Positions 34,143 through 42,706 of a stretch of 64,000 nt of DNA are shown one piece after another; within the stretch, counting starts at the first letter, position 1; each line of letters starts with the position of its first letter. Source of the DNA: Hyphomicrobiales bacterium. GTDB lineage: Bacteria > Pseudomonadota > Alphaproteobacteria > Rhizobiales > Xanthobacteraceae. The DNA lies in assembly GCA_009377755.1 (NCBI GenBank), contig WHTM01000020.1, positions 1-64,000 of the forward strand. The letters run 5' to 3'. Below the pieces are notes generated by a model that worked only from the letters and a program-made list of their open reading frames with translations, did no database searches and was not told the origin of the DNA. The position numbers were made by a program, and so were the translations under genes.

Positions 34143-34904
34143 TTACCGCGCCTTGCCGGCGCGCATTGTGAGGGTGGCCCGACTCGGCGGCGCAGTCCGC
34201 GCGATCTCGGCCACCAGTTTGCTGGTCAGCGCGCGGCCAAACGACTTGAAGTCCTCCGCGACCATCACAAAGGCGCCAGGTCCGCCGATGACGTGTTCGC
34301 GGTAGTACTGAGCGAGTCCGCCGCGCGGATTGGTGTGTTCAGGATTCCAGGGGATCGGGCGTTCGCTCAGGATCACCAGACCGTTGATGGTGATGCCTTT
34401 GGCGACTGCGTCGTTGCGTGCCAGATCGACATCGCGGCCGGCGTTGTTGGTTCCGTCTCCCGAGATATCGATGACGCGGCGGCCAGCATCATAGCTGCTC
34501 CGCCCCAACTGCTGGACGGCAAAATCGATACCGCCGCTGATCGATGTGCGGTCGGCGAACGACCGCGGCGCTTCCTGTATACGATCGCCGAAGGCGCGGG
34601 CGGATGCGGCGTCGCCGATCACCGTCCAGTCGACCACCAGCTTGTGCGCGCCAAATCCGGACCATTCGACGAAGCTCACCGCGATGCGGCCGTGCGGCCC
34701 GGAGCGGATGGCCTCGACCACACGCGGATCCGACATGGCCGTGGCGTAGCCTTCGCGCTGCAGCTGGAATTTCTGGTAGTCGACGCTGCGCGACACGTCG
34801 GCGGCGAGCACGAGCAGCAAGTCGGTAGCCTCTGTCGCAATGGCGACGCCGCCGAGGCTGATCAGAGCGGTGAAGGCAGCAACGAGAAGCTTGGTCCAAA
34901 TCAT
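34143..34904 (-). CDS. DUF1194 domain protein (von Willebrand A-like)
   Basis: A 253-residue exported protein. Signal peptide IWTKLLVAAFTALISLGGVAIA. The VWA-like fold shows a metal-site DVSRSVD (about residue 36), SISGGIDFAVQQL and the DISGDGTNNAGRDV strand, all typical of DUF1194. Function of the family is unknown; metal-dependent protein binding in the periplasm is the usual guess. It lies 59 nt downstream of the sensor kinase on the same strand, with no clear functional link. Confidence 0.88.
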   Translation of the reverse strand: MIWTKLLVAAFTALISLGGVAIATEATDLLLVLAADVSRSVDYQKFQLQREGYATAMSDPRVVEAIRSGPHGRIAVSFVEWSGFGAHKLVVDWTVIGDAASARAFGDRIQEAPRSFADRTSISGGIDFAVQQLGRSSYDAGRRVIDISGDGTNNAGRDVDLARNDAVAKGITINGLVILSERPIPWNPEHTNPRGGLAQYYREHVIGGPGAFVMVAEDFKSFGRALTSKLVAEIARTAPPSRATLTMRAGKAR

Positions 34905-34963
34905 GGCCGAACCCGGAGAACGGGATCCCCTGAGGCGCCGGCGCGCCCCAGGGCGGCACTATA

Positions 34964-37882
34964 TCATCGCCCAGGCGCCCGGGTGGTCGGAAACGCAACT
35001 TCTACCAGGGTTCCCGAGTTGACGTTGCTTTTGATGGCGAAATTGGCTCGGTTCGCCTCTGCCAACGCCTTGGTCAGCGGCAGGCCGAGGCCGGTTCCGC
35101 CGGATCCGCCGCGCGCGGAGGTCTCGATCTGGCGGAACGGTTCGAGCGCGGTTTCGATCTCCTTCTCGCTCATGCCGATACCGGTGTCGCGCACGCGCAG
35201 CACCGCCTCGCCGCGCTCGGTCAAGGCGGTGGAGACGATCACCTGACCGCCGGCGGCGGTGAACTTGATCGAATTCGAGAGCAGATTGAGAAGAATCTGA
35301 CGCACCGAGCGGGCGTCGGAGACGATCGCTGGCAGTCCAGCCGCCAGCGACGTGCGGATGATGACTCGGCCGCGGTTCGCCAACGGCTGCATCAGGGCGA
35401 CGCATTGTTGCGTCAGCTCGTTCAGATTGACGTTGGAGAAGGTGAGTTCAAGTTTGCCCGCCTCGATCTTAGAGAGATCAAGCAGGTCGTTGAGCAGCGA
35501 GACCAGATGCTCGCCGGAGGCGTGGATATCCTTCACGTAGGCGCGGTAGCGTTCGTTGTCGATCGATCCCAGGCGCTCCTCCATCATCACCTCGGAAAAC
35601 CCGATGATGGCATTGAGCGGGGTTCGGATCTCGTGGCTGATTTTCGCGAGGAAATCCGATTTCGTACGCGATGCCTGCTCGGCCTGGTGCTTGGCACTGA
35701 GCAAATCCTCTTCGGCACGTTTCCACAGGCTGATGTCGCGGAACACCGCGCAGAAAGTTGGTTTGTCCGCCGCGATCCGGCCGAGCGTCATGTGCAGCGC
35801 GATGCTGCCGGCACCGTGCGCACGGCCGTTCACCTCGCGCCCCGCGTGATGCGCATCGGCATCGCCCGCCAGCGCATCGAAATCGTCGGCGGCCGCGGCC
35901 TGGCCGTCGGATGCCAGCAGCTCGGTGAACGGCTGTCCCTCGATCGCCTTGGACTCGCAGCCGAACAATGCCTGGGCACCGTGACTGAGGCGGATGATAT
36001 TGCCCGCGCCGTCGATGATAGCGACGCCGTCAGTCGCAAGATCGACGATCGAGCGCAGTTCGCAAATCTGCCGGCGCGCCCGCCGCACATCGACGCCGTC
36101 GGTTGTCTGTTCCGACCCAGCCGGCACGATGGCGAGCGCGTGCGCCCGCTCGCCTTCCCAGATGATCGAGAACAACCGGCTTTCGCCTAGTCCGCTGCCG
36201 GCGCCGGTGGTCAGCGTCAGGCTCCTAGCGTCGTCGCGGATCTCGGTGACGCCGGATTCGACGAACAGACGATCGAGGCCGCCGGACGCGGTGAACGCCT
36301 CCAGGCTGGCCTCGCCGCTCCACTTGAGGAATGCGCGGTTGGCGTAGATCGGCGTGTTGATCTGGTAGACGAGCACGCCGACCGGGAGGCGATCCATCAA
36401 TTCGCGGGCGCTGCCGCTGGCTCGGACCGGCTCTGGTGACAGGTCATCTGCCGCCGCGGCTGGCGGTGCTTCCATTGCTGGCGCCGGTTCTTCCGCCCGT
36501 GCGTCTGTGTCGCGTAACTCCGTTGGGGGACTGGAAGCAGCGTCCGGCTGATCGCCCTTGAGGCGGGCGTTGAGCTGACGGGCCAGCTCACTGAAGGCGG
36601 TTCGCTCCACAGGACTCAATGCCGGTGTTTTCGCCTCGGCGACGGGCGTGGAGCGGAGCGGGACGATGTTCTGCGGCTGTGTTCCTTCCGGGGACGGCGC
36701 GGCTTCGGAAGGCCGCGTGATCCCCCCAACCGCCGGCTTTGAATCCGGGTGATCAGGTGCCATGACCCGTGCCACGTCACGGCACACGCCGAAGCCGCGA
36801 TAACCCAGATACGTTCGCTCGCGGTCAAACGTCGGAAGTCCGGACAATTCCACCGTCAGCCGCTCATCGGTCCCGGCGACCGGCCACATGACGGTGATGC
36901 CGCTCCAGGTTTCACGCGAATCGACGGCGCGGGAGACGTGCTCGTCCGGATCGAGTTTGAGCTTGGCGGCAATGTCGATCCAGGGCTGTCCCAGGACGGC
37001 CGCGCTTTCCGGGCCGACCAATGCGGCGAACGCGTCGGATGCGACGGTGAAACGACCGTCCTGATCCATCTGCCACACAAACCGCAAGGGGCGCCGCTCG
37101 GCGGGCTTTTCCGGCGTCGCGGAAGGCGGTGCGGCCGGCGCCGCCGCGGGCGTGACGTCACTTGCTTCGACCGGAGCACTGGGCTGGCAGGAAGGCTTGT
37201 TCAGCTTGGGCCCGGGCGTGCCGGGCTCGGCGGGTGCTTCCGAGAATGTGGTGAGCAGCATGACGGCGCCGTCACGCCCGATCCGGTCGAGGGACAGAAC
37301 GCCGAGCGGCGTGCGGCCCTCGGCGTGACCCTTGGCGAGCGCCTCCTGGCCGAGCGCGCCCGCCCCGAGGGACGCGAGCGTGGTCAGGTCGCCCATCGCG
37401 TCGTCGGCAGCGGCTGTGGCGTGCATCAGGCTGCCGTCCGGGGCGAAGGCGGCGACCGGCGCATCGGTGTCGGCGAGCAGTCGCCGCACCCGCTCATCGA
37501 GCGGCATTGCCGGTCCGCCCGGCTCGGTGGCGACAGCGAGAATGGCAGGGGTGGAGTCGGCGAGGGTCAGGCGTGAGCAGAGACACATCGGCCGGCGTTC
37601 GCAGCCGTCAACCACCCACTCCAAGGCCGCGAGGCGCGGCGAGCCGTTCAACGGCAATGTCTCGGCGAGGTGGGCGATCTGGTCGGCTGCTGGGTGGCCG
37701 TCAAGCCGCCGGCTGGCGAGGCCCGCCGGTGAGCTGGCCCCGAAAAGGTCCGCCCCCGGCGCGTTCGTCCACAGGATGAGACGGCCATCCGGACGCCACA
37801 GCCAGGCCGGGACCGCGCCGGTCGCGTGGCCGGCGAGCCGCGTGTCGCGCAAATCGGCGAACGGGAACAGGGACTCGGCCAT
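34964..37882 (-). CDS. PAS-domain sensor histidine kinase of the PleC/DivJ/PdhS type
   Basis: A 972-residue kinase with no obvious membrane helix. Repeated PAS-like regions: about 270-380 (FVWQMDQDGRFTVASDAFAALVG), 490-590 (LMDRLPVGVLVYQINTPIYANRAFLKWSG) and 620-740 (LATDGVAIIDGAGNIIRLSHGAQALFG). The phospho-acceptor is in FLAKISHEIRTPLNAIIGFSE (about 765), with ATPase N-box NLLSNSIKF, DTGIGM and GGTGLGLPLTKAL. The HEIRTPLNAIIGFSEVM box is the kind found in alphaproteobacterial cell-cycle kinases acting on DivK/PleD. A CtrA-like motif lies 65 nt upstream, at 37947-37961. Confidence 0.87.
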   Translation of the reverse strand: MAESLFPFADLRDTRLAGHATGAVPAWLWRPDGRLILWTNAPGADLFGASSPAGLASRRLDGHPAADQIAHLAETLPLNGSPRLAALEWVVDGCERRPMCLCSRLTLADSTPAILAVATEPGGPAMPLDERVRRLLADTDAPVAAFAPDGSLMHATAAADDAMGDLTTLASLGAGALGQEALAKGHAEGRTPLGVLSLDRIGRDGAVMLLTTFSEAPAEPGTPGPKLNKPSCQPSAPVEASDVTPAAAPAAPPSATPEKPAERRPLRFVWQMDQDGRFTVASDAFAALVGPESAAVLGQPWIDIAAKLKLDPDEHVSRAVDSRETWSGITVMWPVAGTDERLTVELSGLPTFDRERTYLGYRGFGVCRDVARVMAPDHPDSKPAVGGITRPSEAAPSPEGTQPQNIVPLRSTPVAEAKTPALSPVERTAFSELARQLNARLKGDQPDAASSPPTELRDTDARAEEPAPAMEAPPAAAADDLSPEPVRASGSARELMDRLPVGVLVYQINTPIYANRAFLKWSGEASLEAFTASGGLDRLFVESGVTEIRDDARSLTLTTGAGSGLGESRLFSIIWEGERAHALAIVPAGSEQTTDGVDVRRARRQICELRSIVDLATDGVAIIDGAGNIIRLSHGAQALFGCESKAIEGQPFTELLASDGQAAAADDFDALAGDADAHHAGREVNGRAHGAGSIALHMTLGRIAADKPTFCAVFRDISLWKRAEEDLLSAKHQAEQASRTKSDFLAKISHEIRTPLNAIIGFSEVMMEERLGSIDNERYRAYVKDIHASGEHLVSLLNDLLDLSKIEAGKLELTFSNVNLNELTQQCVALMQPLANRGRVIIRTSLAAGLPAIVSDARSVRQILLNLLSNSIKFTAAGGQVIVSTALTERGEAVLRVRDTGIGMSEKEIETALEPFRQIETSARGGSGGTGLGLPLTKALAEANRANFAIKSNVNSGTLVEVAFPTTRAPGR

Positions 37883-37946
37883 GGGCTCCGCAGACAGTAG
37901 GGACGCGGCAGGGACGATCTTGCCGAAGGGCAGGACACTTCCCCCC

Positions 37947-37961
37947 TTAAGAAAATCTTAG
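37947..37961. promoter_or_regulatory. CtrA-like binding motif upstream of the kinase
   Basis: TTAAGAAAATCTTAG matches the CtrA consensus TTAA-N7-TTAA except for one base in the second half. It lies 65 nt before the kinase start. CtrA control of cell-cycle kinase genes is common in alphaproteobacteria; here it is inferred from the motif only. Confidence 0.4.
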
Positions 37962-38197
37962 CCATAGTCGCGGCACGGCGTCCACGCCGAGTGGCCGTTT
38001 GTCCTCGTGACTGTTCGGTAAGCTTAACGCGGCCAAGACGACCCACCCAAGCCGCGGCCAAGGCCAAAGCGGTTAAGCCGCAGTCTTGGGACGTGCACTC
38101 CTCAAAACTGGCGTGGCCTAAACAGCGCCAATCCTCAGTGTGGCCTGGCCATTGGGCGAGCGGTTGTACAGCCGGTATCGCGAGTGCAATTGTGCCA

Positions 38198-38220
38198 TGC
38201 AATATTTCTATTGCAATGCA
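38198..38220. promoter_or_regulatory. TGCA inverted repeats upstream of the phasin gene (PhaR-like site)
   Basis: TGCAATATTTCTATTGCA (38198-38215) is an inverted repeat, overlapping TGCAATGCA (38212-38220). PhaR regulators of polyhydroxybutyrate genes in this group bind TGC-rich inverted motifs of this shape. The site lies 147 nt before the phasin ATG, so repression by PhaR is plausible. Confidence 0.4.
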
Positions 38221-38366
38221 TCATAATATCGACATATTAAGGAACAGCAGGATGCCGTAGTGAGGTGAGTCAAGTCGCATGTTCCCCTACAGCATCCTTT
38301 GCGCCCTCCCAGGCTTGGCCAGGATTGGCGCCGGACAGAGGTTCCAGCAAAAAGGATACATGTGTC

Positions 38367-38858
38367 ATGGCTGAGGCCACTGCAACAACAAAGGCTAAGG
38401 CGAAGCCTGCGCCGGGGGTTTTCGAGACCCCCAAGTTCGAGCTGCCAAGCTTCGAAATGCCGAAGATCGACATGCCGGTCGCTTTTCGCGAGATTGCCGA
38501 GAAGGGCATTGCTCAGGCGAAAGAGACCTACGAGAAGATGAAGGCCGCCGCCGAGGAATCGACTGCGGTGCTCGAGGATACGTACGCGAGCGCAACCAAG
38601 GGCGTCACCGCCTACAACCTGAAGCTCATCGAGTGCGCGCGCGCCAACACCAACGCCGCGTTCGATTTCGCCGGGCAATTTCTCGCCGCGAAATCGCTGT
38701 CGGAGGCGGTCGAGCTCTCGAGCTTCCACGCCCGCAAGCAGTTCGAGGCGATGGCCGCGCAAGGCAAGGAACTGACGGCGTTGGCACAAAAGGCTGCCGC
38801 CGACGCGTCGGAGCCGATCAAGACCGGCGTCAGCAGCGCCCTCGGCAGGGTTGTCTGA
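38367..38858 (+). CDS. Phasin family protein
   Basis: A 163-residue amphipathic helical protein that coats polyhydroxyalkanoate granules. After a basic Thr/Ala/Lys-rich leader come short proline-spaced repeats (FETPKFELPSFEMPKIDMP), then the phasin_2 helix domain: FREIAEKGIAQAKETYEKMKAAAEEST, ASATKGVTAYNLKLIECARANTNAAFDFAGQFLAAKS and ARKQFEAMAAQGKELTALAQKAA. The ATG at 38367 follows AAAAAGGA; the frame is open upstream to 38265 but without a ribosome site. Confidence 0.92.
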   Translation: MAEATATTKAKAKPAPGVFETPKFELPSFEMPKIDMPVAFREIAEKGIAQAKETYEKMKAAAEESTAVLEDTYASATKGVTAYNLKLIECARANTNAAFDFAGQFLAAKSLSEAVELSSFHARKQFEAMAAQGKELTALAQKAAADASEPIKTGVSSALGRVV

Positions 38859-38948
38859 CCGCTGCACGACCTGGATCTGCTTGAGTGACGACGCTCGGGT
38901 GGGCAAGCCCGGGCCGATATCATGCCGTGCCCGCAGCAGGCGGCGGTT

Positions 38949-39243
38949 TCAATATTGCCTTTCGGGCGTCTGCACGATTACCTTTCGGGCGTCTGCACGC
39001 GCAGGCCGTCGAGTCCCTCGACGAGTTCGAGCACGTCCTCCTCGTCGTCGGTACGTTCGGACAGCATCTCCCACCACTCTCCGTCGATATAGACGTGGCA
39101 GGTCGCGCACGCGCAAGCGCCGCCGCGTGATGCGAGGATGCCGGGAACGTCTTCGCAATCGTGGTCTCCATCACGGTCACGCCGATTTCGGCGTCGACAG
39201 TGATGGATTCACCGTTGATGTCGGTGAACGTGATCTTCGGCAT
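38949..39243 (-). pseudogene. Decayed 2Fe-2S ferredoxin gene
   Basis: The start MPKITFTDINGESITVDAEIGVTVMETTIA is a normal ferredoxin N-terminus, but a missing base near 39151-39156 shifts the frame. The next frame continues DVPGILASRGGACACATCHVYIDGEWWEMLSERTDDEEDVLE and then GLDGLRVQTPER. Compared with the family, the first cluster cysteine is arginine (CGC for TGC), and about 20 codons with the fourth cysteine are missing. The 3' end carries a 23-bp tandem duplication (38954-38976 and 38977-38999). The product cannot hold a cluster. It lies 9 nt from a GST gene on the same strand. Confidence 0.85.
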
Positions 39244-39252
39244 CAGGCCGTG

Positions 39253-39951
39253 CTAGGCGCGCGCGTATTGACCACGGTTGAAGAACCGGTCCTTCTGGTC
39301 ATCGCTCGCCTTGTCGCGGTTGCTCTGGATCGCCCCGACCTTTTCCAGCGCGCGCTTGACCGCGGGCCGCGCGGCGATCGCTTCGAACCAGCGTTTGAGG
39401 TTCGGATGTTTGTCGAAACTCGCGCCCTGCATGTCGTGCTGGCGCGTCCACGGGAAAGTGGCGATGTCGGCGATTGTGTAGTCTGGGCCTCCGAGATAGG
39501 CGGACTTGCCGAGCCGCTTTTCGACCACCTCGTACAGCCGCAGCACCTCGGTCTGATAGCGGCTCATGGCGTAGTCGCCGCCGGGCGGGGCGAACAGCTT
39601 GAAATGGGTGAACTGGCCGAACATCGGTCCGACGCCAGTGAGCTGGATCATCAGCCACTGGAGGGTGTCGTACAAGGCGCGCGGGTCCTTCGGCAGGAAC
39701 CGGCTGTGCTTGTCGGCGAGATACATGAGGATCGCGCCGGATTCGAACACCGTATAAGGCTTCCCGCCGGGGCCGTCGTGATCGACGATGGCCGGGATCT
39801 TGCTGTTCGGATTGATCTTCTCGAATTCGGGGCGGTATTGCTCGCTCTTCCATACGTCGACCGGGATTTGCCGGTAGGGGAGCTCGAGTTCTTCGAGCAT
39901 GATGAAAATCTTTTGTACGTTCGGACTGGTCAGACAGTAGAAGTCGATCAT
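39253..39951 (-). CDS. Glutathione S-transferase, YfcG/YghU-like
   Basis: A 232-residue GST. The N-terminal thioredoxin-like domain begins MIDFYCLTSPNVQKIFIMLEELELPY and includes NPNSKIPAIVDHDGPGGKPYTVFESGAIL (the ESGA glutathione-binding turn). The helical domain has GGPDYTIADIATFPWTRQHD. TSPN is the pattern of disulfide-bond reductase-type Nu GSTs. ATG at 39951 is used; the longer frame to 40104 lacks support. It probably reduces glutathione adducts. Confidence 0.9.
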   Translation of the reverse strand: MIDFYCLTSPNVQKIFIMLEELELPYRQIPVDVWKSEQYRPEFEKINPNSKIPAIVDHDGPGGKPYTVFESGAILMYLADKHSRFLPKDPRALYDTLQWLMIQLTGVGPMFGQFTHFKLFAPPGGDYAMSRYQTEVLRLYEVVEKRLGKSAYLGGPDYTIADIATFPWTRQHDMQGASFDKHPNLKRWFEAIAARPAVKRALEKVGAIQSNRDKASDDQKDRFFNRGQYARA

Positions 39952-40168
39952 CGCCGCTCTCCCGCGTTTTCCTCGGGCAAACACATAGCATCGCCCCGGC
40001 GGGTCCCACAACGGAGGGCAATCCATCGGGGTCGGTGGCTGAAGCGGCCGCCAGCCGGCCATCCTGCCGTTTCCGTCTTGAACCGGAAGGCGCGCCAAAT
40101 GCACCCATCAAGGCGCGGCTTGCCAAAACGGGGCCATCCTCTTAGGTTCCGCCGATCCCGCGACCCAT

Positions 40169-40245
40169 GCAGCTGTAGCTCAGTTGGTTAGAGCGCCTGA
40201 CTGTGGATCAGGAGGTCGGTGGTTCGAGTCCACCCAGCTGTACCA
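40169..40245 (+). tRNA. tRNA-His (GTG)
   Basis: The cloverleaf is complete. Acceptor GCAGCTG pairs with CAGCTGT (first pair G-U), D-arm GCTC/GAGC, anticodon arm CCTGA-CTGTGGA-TCAGG with GTG at 40203-40205, T-arm GGTGG-TTCGAGT-CCACC, then A73 and encoded CCA. The base before G1 is T, so the usual extra G-1 of tRNA-His is not encoded, a known trait of one alphaproteobacterial lineage. Its 3' half is repeated at 43579-43613. Confidence 0.97.
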
Positions 40246-40327
40246 AATATCTCAACAAACTCAGAAGCGGCGAAAATTCCTTCTTGGCGCATGTCAGCAC
40301 TGTGTCACCAAACGGTGGGCAAACGAA

Positions 40328-40357
40328 AACCCGCCCGGCTCCGAACCGCAGGCGGGC
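40328..40357 (-). terminator. Rho-independent terminator (minus direction)
   Basis: Read on the minus strand, CCCGCCTG pairs with the GCGGG half around a GCGGTTCGGAGCC-type loop and is followed by TTTTCGTTT. It would end a leftward transcript coming from the island, whose gene is now degraded. Confidence 0.6.
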
Positions 40358-40432
40358 TATGCGACACTAAATGACTATTTACGGGAACGGGATACGGGGC
40401 TCTAGGCTTTAGTGTCCCAGCGAGAAACCACC

Positions 40433-40583
40433 ATGCCGCAGATTCGATGTGTAGCATATCCGGTCGAGGGTCGGTGGGGCGGCACTTTGCCTTGACCTCG
40501 ACCTTGCTGTTGAAGGTAGAACCGTCGACGATGTGGTGCGGACCATGAACGAGGCCGTGCGCGACTACATCCAGGGTGCCGCG
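40433..40583 (+). pseudogene. HicB-like fragment with frameshift
   Basis: MPQIRCVAYPVEGRWGGT is followed, after a one-base shift, by LCLDLDLAVEGRTVDDVVRTMNEAVRDYIQGAA, which resembles HicB-type proteins (LDLDIAVEG..leeAi..l.eAv..yi). The rest is lost; the sequence to 40700 is open in another frame but unrecognised. No HicA partner is visible. Confidence 0.5.
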
Positions 40584-40946
40584 AGTTCATCGCCATCGTC
40601 GAGGCCAATGGTTTCGTGCCGGACATGCCCGTCGGCGGGCAAGCAAGGCTTGTTGACGGCGATGGCACCCCGTTCTCGCCGCCCTGGACGGTTTGACCGC
40701 ACGGTAGCTCATTCCCCGAGGGCCAGATCGGCCATGGATGGAAAGGGGGGATTGGTCGTGGGGGCCGAGAGCCTTTCATATACTGACCAGTCGTTCACAT
40801 TCCTGATTTGCGCCGGCGAACCGCTGCTGCCGGGGATCGAGACGCGGTACGCTGAGACCCAGAGCCGGCTATCCCCCGACTACGGTGCACGCCTACCTGC
40901 TGCACGCCCGTGGAGAGGTGACGCGGCTCCATGCCGTCCAGCGCTC

Positions 40947-41939
40947 ATGACCCCGTCCTCGGCGCGCAACGCCTGGCGTCTTTGGCGGCCATCGGGATCC
41001 ATCGCCGCCCTTGGTGCACTCCTTGCCTTTCTCTGGTTCGCAGGATCGGCCGGTAGCCGTGCACGGGCGCAAGGGCTGCCACCACCGCCGCCGGCTACCT
41101 CCAGCTGGTACATCACGAACATCGCTCCCTCGGCGACGCAGTCCCTCGGATGTACGGCGGGTTCGAAGGCAGAGAACGGTGCTGCCATCATGGACTTCGG
41201 CCAACCCGCGTTCCAATCCGGCGCCTACGGAACCTTCCACTTCGGGGTCGGCTTTCCGTTCGCGTCAATCGATCAGATTGAGACCGCCGTGCAGGGCTTC
41301 CTCAACGGGTACTTCCACTGCTCGCCCGGCTCGTCCGCGCTCCGTGTGATCGTCGGCACCAGCAACTTTCACGGCAACCAGGGCGCCGTCACCGCCGCGC
41401 ATGGCCTCGCCTGGGCCCAGATGGTCGCGCGCCTGGGAGATTACGTCGCCACCAGCGGCTACGGCGATCAGCTTGCCGTTCATGGCGGCAACGACATCGA
41501 ACCGGATTTCGGCCCGCCCGCGGCTGCGCGAGACTGGGTGAACGGCTTTGCTTCCGCGATGGCTGGGGTGGTGATGTACAACTATGGCTCCTGCGACGCA
41601 TGCCCCAGCGCGCTTCCGGACACACCCGCGGCCTGCCACGCCGACAACGGTTGGAGCTGCGAAGACATCTGGTACGTCTCCTGGGGCAGTCCAGGGGCGC
41701 TCGCCATTCCCGAGATCTACCTCACGAAACTGGCCAAGCAGTGGCAGACAATCAGCCTCTACGGCGTCGTCGTCCACAACGCCCCGGTCACCTACAGCGG
41801 CTCCCTCTCTCAGAGTGGGGCGTGCAATTGCCCCCTTTCACCCGCGGACGCCTGGACAGCCTTCTGGACCGCATTGAACCGCGACCCGAGAACCGCGCAG
41901 AGCCTGCCGTGGTCCACCGACATCAATCGACAGCACTAG
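40947..41939 (+). CDS. Exported protein of unknown function
   Basis: 330 residues from the ATG at 40947, with a long signal peptide (SIAALGALLAFLWFAGSAGSRARAQG, cleaved near residue 43). The mature part begins PPPPPATSSWYITNIAPSATQSLGCTAGSK and contains VIVGTSNFHG, QLAVHGGNDIEPDFGPPAAARDWVNGF, a cysteine pair in YGSCDACPSALP, and a second in ADNGWSCEDIWYVSWGSPGAL. The GNDIEPD stretch suggests a barrel-type glycan- or cell-wall-acting fold as in some actinobacterial secreted proteins, but I cannot assign a family. The frame is open from 40533, in degraded sequence. The 42026-42694 gene follows. Confidence 0.72.
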   Translation: MTPSSARNAWRLWRPSGSIAALGALLAFLWFAGSAGSRARAQGLPPPPPATSSWYITNIAPSATQSLGCTAGSKAENGAAIMDFGQPAFQSGAYGTFHFGVGFPFASIDQIETAVQGFLNGYFHCSPGSSALRVIVGTSNFHGNQGAVTAAHGLAWAQMVARLGDYVATSGYGDQLAVHGGNDIEPDFGPPAAARDWVNGFASAMAGVVMYNYGSCDACPSALPDTPAACHADNGWSCEDIWYVSWGSPGALAIPEIYLTKLAKQWQTISLYGVVVHNAPVTYSGSLSQSGACNCPLSPADAWTAFWTALNRDPRTAQSLPWSTDINRQH

Positions 41940-42025
41940 ACGGGATCGCCGGCCTTCACGGATTGGCCGGAGCCCAGTCGCGATGCGAGGATGAAACCGT
42001 GGGCCACCACGAAGGAGACTGGGCG

Positions 42026-42694
42026 ATGCAGAACCCAAGCGGCGCTTCGCGCCGGCTCGCGCTCGTGTCGATCGCCGGCGCGGTCGTGGCCTCAGTCCTC
42101 GCCCTTATGGTGTGGTGGCGCGTTGGGACACTCGCCCTGTCACAGAACGCACCCGCGGCGCAACCCAACGCTGTTGCGGACATGTTTGGGATCGACCCGG
42201 CACAGTTCGCGGGCCTACCCCCGGAGAAACGGGCGCTGCTTGAAGGGTCCTATCTGCGAGCGGTGCAGGGCCGCCGCAGTCCGCCGCCGAAGAACCCTGC
42301 CGCTCCCCCGCCTACACCCGCCCCAACACCAGCCGGCGGTCCGATCACGGTGCCGCAGCGACCGGCGGGTGCAGGAATCATCGTCGAGTCCGGGTTGGCG
42401 CCGCTGCCCGGCTCGGTCTACAAAATCGAGAACTCATGGCACAAGTCTGAGGGCAACGGCTTCATCCAGGTCTTCGCCGGTGCGGAGCGGGAAGACCCCG
42501 CGCAAGGAGTCGTAGCCGTGGTGGTGGCGCCGGGAAACGGGCAGCCGTCCCCTCCGGTGGAGGTGTATCGCACGCCCACGAAGGCCGGCGCTGTCCGGGT
42601 TGTCGAGGCAGAGGGCGAGCGCTTGACGCTCCGCACCAGCAGCGGAGCCACTTTCATCTTCGATGTCCCAACGCGGCGATTCCTTTCGCCGTAG
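42026..42694 (+). CDS. Membrane-anchored exported protein of unknown function
   Basis: 222 residues. ATG at 42026 follows GAAGGAGACT. N-terminal anchor RLALVSIAGAVVASVLALMVWW, then a proline-rich linker (about residues 87-115, PPPKNP..PPPTPAPTPAGG) and a C-terminal domain of repeated beta-type segments (PGSVYKIENSWHKSEGNGFIQVFAGAE, EVYRTPTKAGAVRVVEAEGERLTLRTSSG, FIFDVPTRRF). No family recognised. It lies 86 nt after the preceding exported-protein gene on the same strand; the two may act together. Confidence 0.75.
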   Translation: MQNPSGASRRLALVSIAGAVVASVLALMVWWRVGTLALSQNAPAAQPNAVADMFGIDPAQFAGLPPEKRALLEGSYLRAVQGRRSPPPKNPAAPPPTPAPTPAGGPITVPQRPAGAGIIVESGLAPLPGSVYKIENSWHKSEGNGFIQVFAGAEREDPAQGVVAVVVAPGNGQPSPPVEVYRTPTKAGAVRVVEAEGERLTLRTSSGATFIFDVPTRRFLSP

Positions 42695-42706
42695 AGAGGT
42701 GCACCG

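Larger units (their letters stand above)
37883..38366. other. Divergent regulatory region between kinase and phasin genes
   Basis: No gene is visible in these 484 nt. The left part carries the CtrA-like motif serving the kinase. The right part becomes AT-rich near 38195-38250 with TGCA-type inverted repeats ahead of the phasin gene. GGTTAAGCC around 38070 is a small palindrome of unknown role. Confidence 0.55.
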
